Source: Perkinsus chesapeaki
Lineage: Eukaryota > Perkinsozoa > Perkinsida > Perkinsidae
NCBI GenBank assembly: GCA_013115145.1
Contig: JAAPAO010000186.1
Span: forward strand, 1 to 56,560
Direction of reading: 5' to 3'
DNA: 56,560 nt
Positions 54,375-56,560 of the stretch are shown piece after piece. Every line of letters begins with the position of its first letter. Position 1 is the stretch's first letter. The position numbers and the translations under genes are program-made. The notes under the pieces were generated by a model that saw only the letters and a program-made list of their open reading frames with translations, did no database searches and was not told the origin of the DNA.

Positions 54375-56129
54375 ATGTCGAGACGCGGTAACAGTTGCCG
54401 TGAACCGCTGTTGAACAGGAGCGCATCGATGCCTCTCTGTAGCAGCGCAGCGGTTCGGTCGCGTGGAGATGCTCTGGTTGTCGACCGCCTATTCTCGTCG
54501 CCGTTAGAACAGTACAGACGTTTTGGCAAGCGACCTGTGGCGATGACAATTAACTTGCTCTTGGCTCTGGTGGCTTCGGCTGTCTCCATGGAGTTCATCA
54601 CTCTCGACGTTCGCCATGCCTCCCAGTCACTGCGACATTTCTACAGTACGCTCATCGCTAGTAGTGACAGTGCCAAAGACAACGGCGGTCTCCATAACAG
54701 AGAAAAACTGATCGACTCGGTGGACGACTTGGCCGTCTCGCTGGCTCTTCTGGCGCAGTCGCCGGTGAGGCTTCCAGAGAGCGCCACAAACCGATACAAG
54801 TTCATGTCATCGCCCGTACAGGGCAGCGGCGCGCTGCGCGTTCTGGTTACCATGGAAGGTTCGAGGGATCCTTTCGAGCTCCTTTTGCCGAACGCTACGA
54901 ACGCTGAATCCATTAAAAGATCTCTCATCGACAACCCGTCCTTGGACTTGTTCTATAAGCATCACTTTTCGTCACTAATGGTGCCTATGGAAGTCCATGA
55001 TGAGCAGTACCGAGATAATCGCCTCTGCTTCGAATGGTCATTGCGACCAACGTTCGAGGACAACTCCAACGGTCAGCTTGCACTGAAGCTTGCCTATACC
55101 GTGCTCAGCTGCCCTGGAATGCCTATTAGACTTTGGGCGCTCTTGGGCCTCTGGGCTCTGCTGGTCCTGGCGCTTGCTAGCGCTGTGGTGAACTTATCAG
55201 GTTTGGCTTATCGCGCGAGAGTGGTTCATTCCTTTCTTAAGGACTCCAGCTTCTGTGACAAACTAACTGTTATTAATCTATGGTTAATATTCTCCTTTAT
55301 AGGCAACATCCTTCAACTCACCGCTGTTGGCTATGTCTTCCTGGTACAGCAACCCGACGTCTATCTTCGCATCAACCTCATCGGTTTCAGCACAGCCTTC
55401 GCCCTCGTCAGTCTGGTTCAGTATTTCGCCCACTTCCGGTCTCTATATATTCTCTACTCCACGCTGGCTCACGGCATCCCGCAGATAATTAAATTCCTAG
55501 TTGGCGTTCTGCCGGTGTATGTCTCCTTCGTTGTGTGCGGTGTGTGCCTATTTGGCTTCCAAAGCCATTGGTTCATCGGGCTCGGCGACTCCAGCAACGC
55601 ACTGTTCTCGTTGCTTAACGGTGACCAGATACATGACACCTTCACTAACCTCAAGGACATCTCTGTCATCGGCAGCCGATTGTTCCTCTACTCCTTCCTC
55701 GCGCTTTTCATTTATGTGGTTTTGAATATTTTCATCACCATTGCTGAAGACGCCTTTTTCACAGTAAAGTTTCTCCAGGAAGGCGCGGGGCCGATCACGA
55801 ACATGCCCCACTACAGACATAGGGTGCCCGCCGTGAATGTGGTCCACCACGGAGCTGAAGCCAGTGGGAATGCTGCCGTACCGAAGCAAGTATCTATTTA
55901 CCGTCACAGAGCCAGCGATCCTCTGTTGAAGAAGTTGATCGCGCTGGATGGAGGCGCCACGGCGTCACAAAACAACGCGGTCGGCGATGACAGCACAACT
56001 GCGAGCGAGAGTGCGCAATGCGAGCTGCAAGCGCAAGTTGCGATTTTGATGAGACAAAGTGTTGAAATGCAAGACCAAATAAGAAAGCTCGGAGAGGCTC
56101 TGATGAACAGGAAGACCAGTCTTGTCTAG
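54375..56129 (+). CDS. Mucolipin-like (TRPML/PKD-type) cation channel
   Basis: A single-exon 584-residue channel. TRPML proteins are endolysosomal cation (Ca2+, Fe2+, Na+) channels gated by phosphoinositides. TM1 is at about residues 58-76, followed by a luminal domain of about 175 residues. TM2-TM6 lie near 252-274, 298-324, 333-354, 372-396 and 432-458. The pore has SLLNGDQ (about 412-418) where animal TRPMLs have a filter of the form NGDD, and TM6 reads LFLYSFLALFIYVVLNIFI, a family hallmark. The N-terminus carries a basic stretch before TM1, and residues 555-578 look like a short coiled coil (QAQVAILMRQSVEMQDQIRK). The length fits TRPML (about 550-600). The Asp-to-Gln difference in the filter may change ion selectivity. 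Being intronless is unusual beside its intron-rich neighbours. Confidence 0.9.
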   Translation: MSRRGNSCREPLLNRSASMPLCSSAAVRSRGDALVVDRLFSSPLEQYRRFGKRPVAMTINLLLALVASAVSMEFITLDVRHASQSLRHFYSTLIASSDSAKDNGGLHNREKLIDSVDDLAVSLALLAQSPVRLPESATNRYKFMSSPVQGSGALRVLVTMEGSRDPFELLLPNATNAESIKRSLIDNPSLDLFYKHHFSSLMVPMEVHDEQYRDNRLCFEWSLRPTFEDNSNGQLALKLAYTVLSCPGMPIRLWALLGLWALLVLALASAVVNLSGLAYRARVVHSFLKDSSFCDKLTVINLWLIFSFIGNILQLTAVGYVFLVQQPDVYLRINLIGFSTAFALVSLVQYFAHFRSLYILYSTLAHGIPQIIKFLVGVLPVYVSFVVCGVCLFGFQSHWFIGLGDSSNALFSLLNGDQIHDTFTNLKDISVIGSRLFLYSFLALFIYVVLNIFITIAEDAFFTVKFLQEGAGPITNMPHYRHRVPAVNVVHHGAEASGNAAVPKQVSIYRHRASDPLLKKLIALDGGATASQNNAVGDDSTTASESAQCELQAQVAILMRQSVEMQDQIRKLGEALMNRKTSLV

Positions 56130-56560
56130 GAGAGCGTTGAGGAAATGTAAGTTTAAGTAAGGAGAGCAAGATTTGGTTATCTGATCCTTATCAGTATTGT
56201 ACTACTATCTTGCTCATTTAATCATAGCCCTCGTATCGGAGGCTTCTGGCTTGAAGCGCATGCGTGCTGTGTAACATTTGCCTGTCACAGACGGCTTCGT
56301 GATGGTTGATTGTCTTAGTACATCGATTAGTTGTTAAATGTTATCATCCATTATAATGGGCGTCGTATTGTGTTTGTAATAGCAAAGTGGGGGAGGAGTT
56401 ATAGATGCAATATTGAGCGCACAAGGGATGTAGATGGTGCTCTTTGTTGGTTAGGAAAATATGTGTCCAACTCTCTGTCACATCTCTTCCGTATCACTAG
56501 TAACATATTTCCTATCAAACTCCTTTCTATTATATCTCCCCCTCCTCCGTATCACTAGTA
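56130..56560. other. Right edge, no gene
   Basis: Sequence downstream of the channel gene with no supportable coding region. Confidence 0.5.

Overview
This is nuclear DNA of an intron-rich unicellular eukaryote. Short GT-AG introns (about 40-800 nt) cut most conserved genes into many small exons. An AP2-type DNA-binding protein, a tubulin polyglutamylase, a mucolipin-type channel and a small secreted-protein family fit an alveolate; a Perkinsus-like parasite is my best guess. That assignment is inference, because no rRNA or other marker gene is present.

About 1-37 kb is gene-poor and repeat-rich. It holds a membrane RING-H2 protein, three intact members and one broken member of a secreted-protein family (5.5, 14.1, 16.5 and 28.1 kb), a further small secreted protein (29.6 kb), an AP2-like factor (18.7 kb), two coiled-coil proteins (20.5-23.3 kb), an unrecognised six-exon 217-residue protein (24.3-25.9 kb), a truncated LINE (28.7 kb) and a SWIM zinc-finger protein resembling the C-terminal part of a MULE transposase (32.3-33.9 kb). 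Hidden in it is a complete seven-exon HSDL2-like short-chain dehydrogenase (7.3-12.5 kb, minus). Its 2.9-kb fifth intron is almost filled by two nested Tc1/mariner elements.

About 37-56.5 kb is housekeeping sequence: a 12-exon LTV1 ribosome-assembly factor (minus), then on the plus strand prefoldin subunit 2, a CID/RS-rich RNA polymerase II CTD-interacting-type protein, a TTLL polyglutamylase and a mucolipin-like (TRPML) cation channel. LTV1 intron 3 holds a solo end of the older transposon family, a 29-bp minisatellite and an assembly gap. An orphan prefoldin 3' end lies just upstream of the intact prefoldin gene.

I rebuilt exon structures by hand from frame, splice dinucleotides and family conservation. 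For HSDL2, LTV1, PFDN2 and the CID protein the exons sum to an exact open frame. The 5' ends of the TTLL and SWIM genes are unresolved. The genes do not form one pathway; the layout is conserved genes interspersed with lineage-specific secreted genes and transposon debris.
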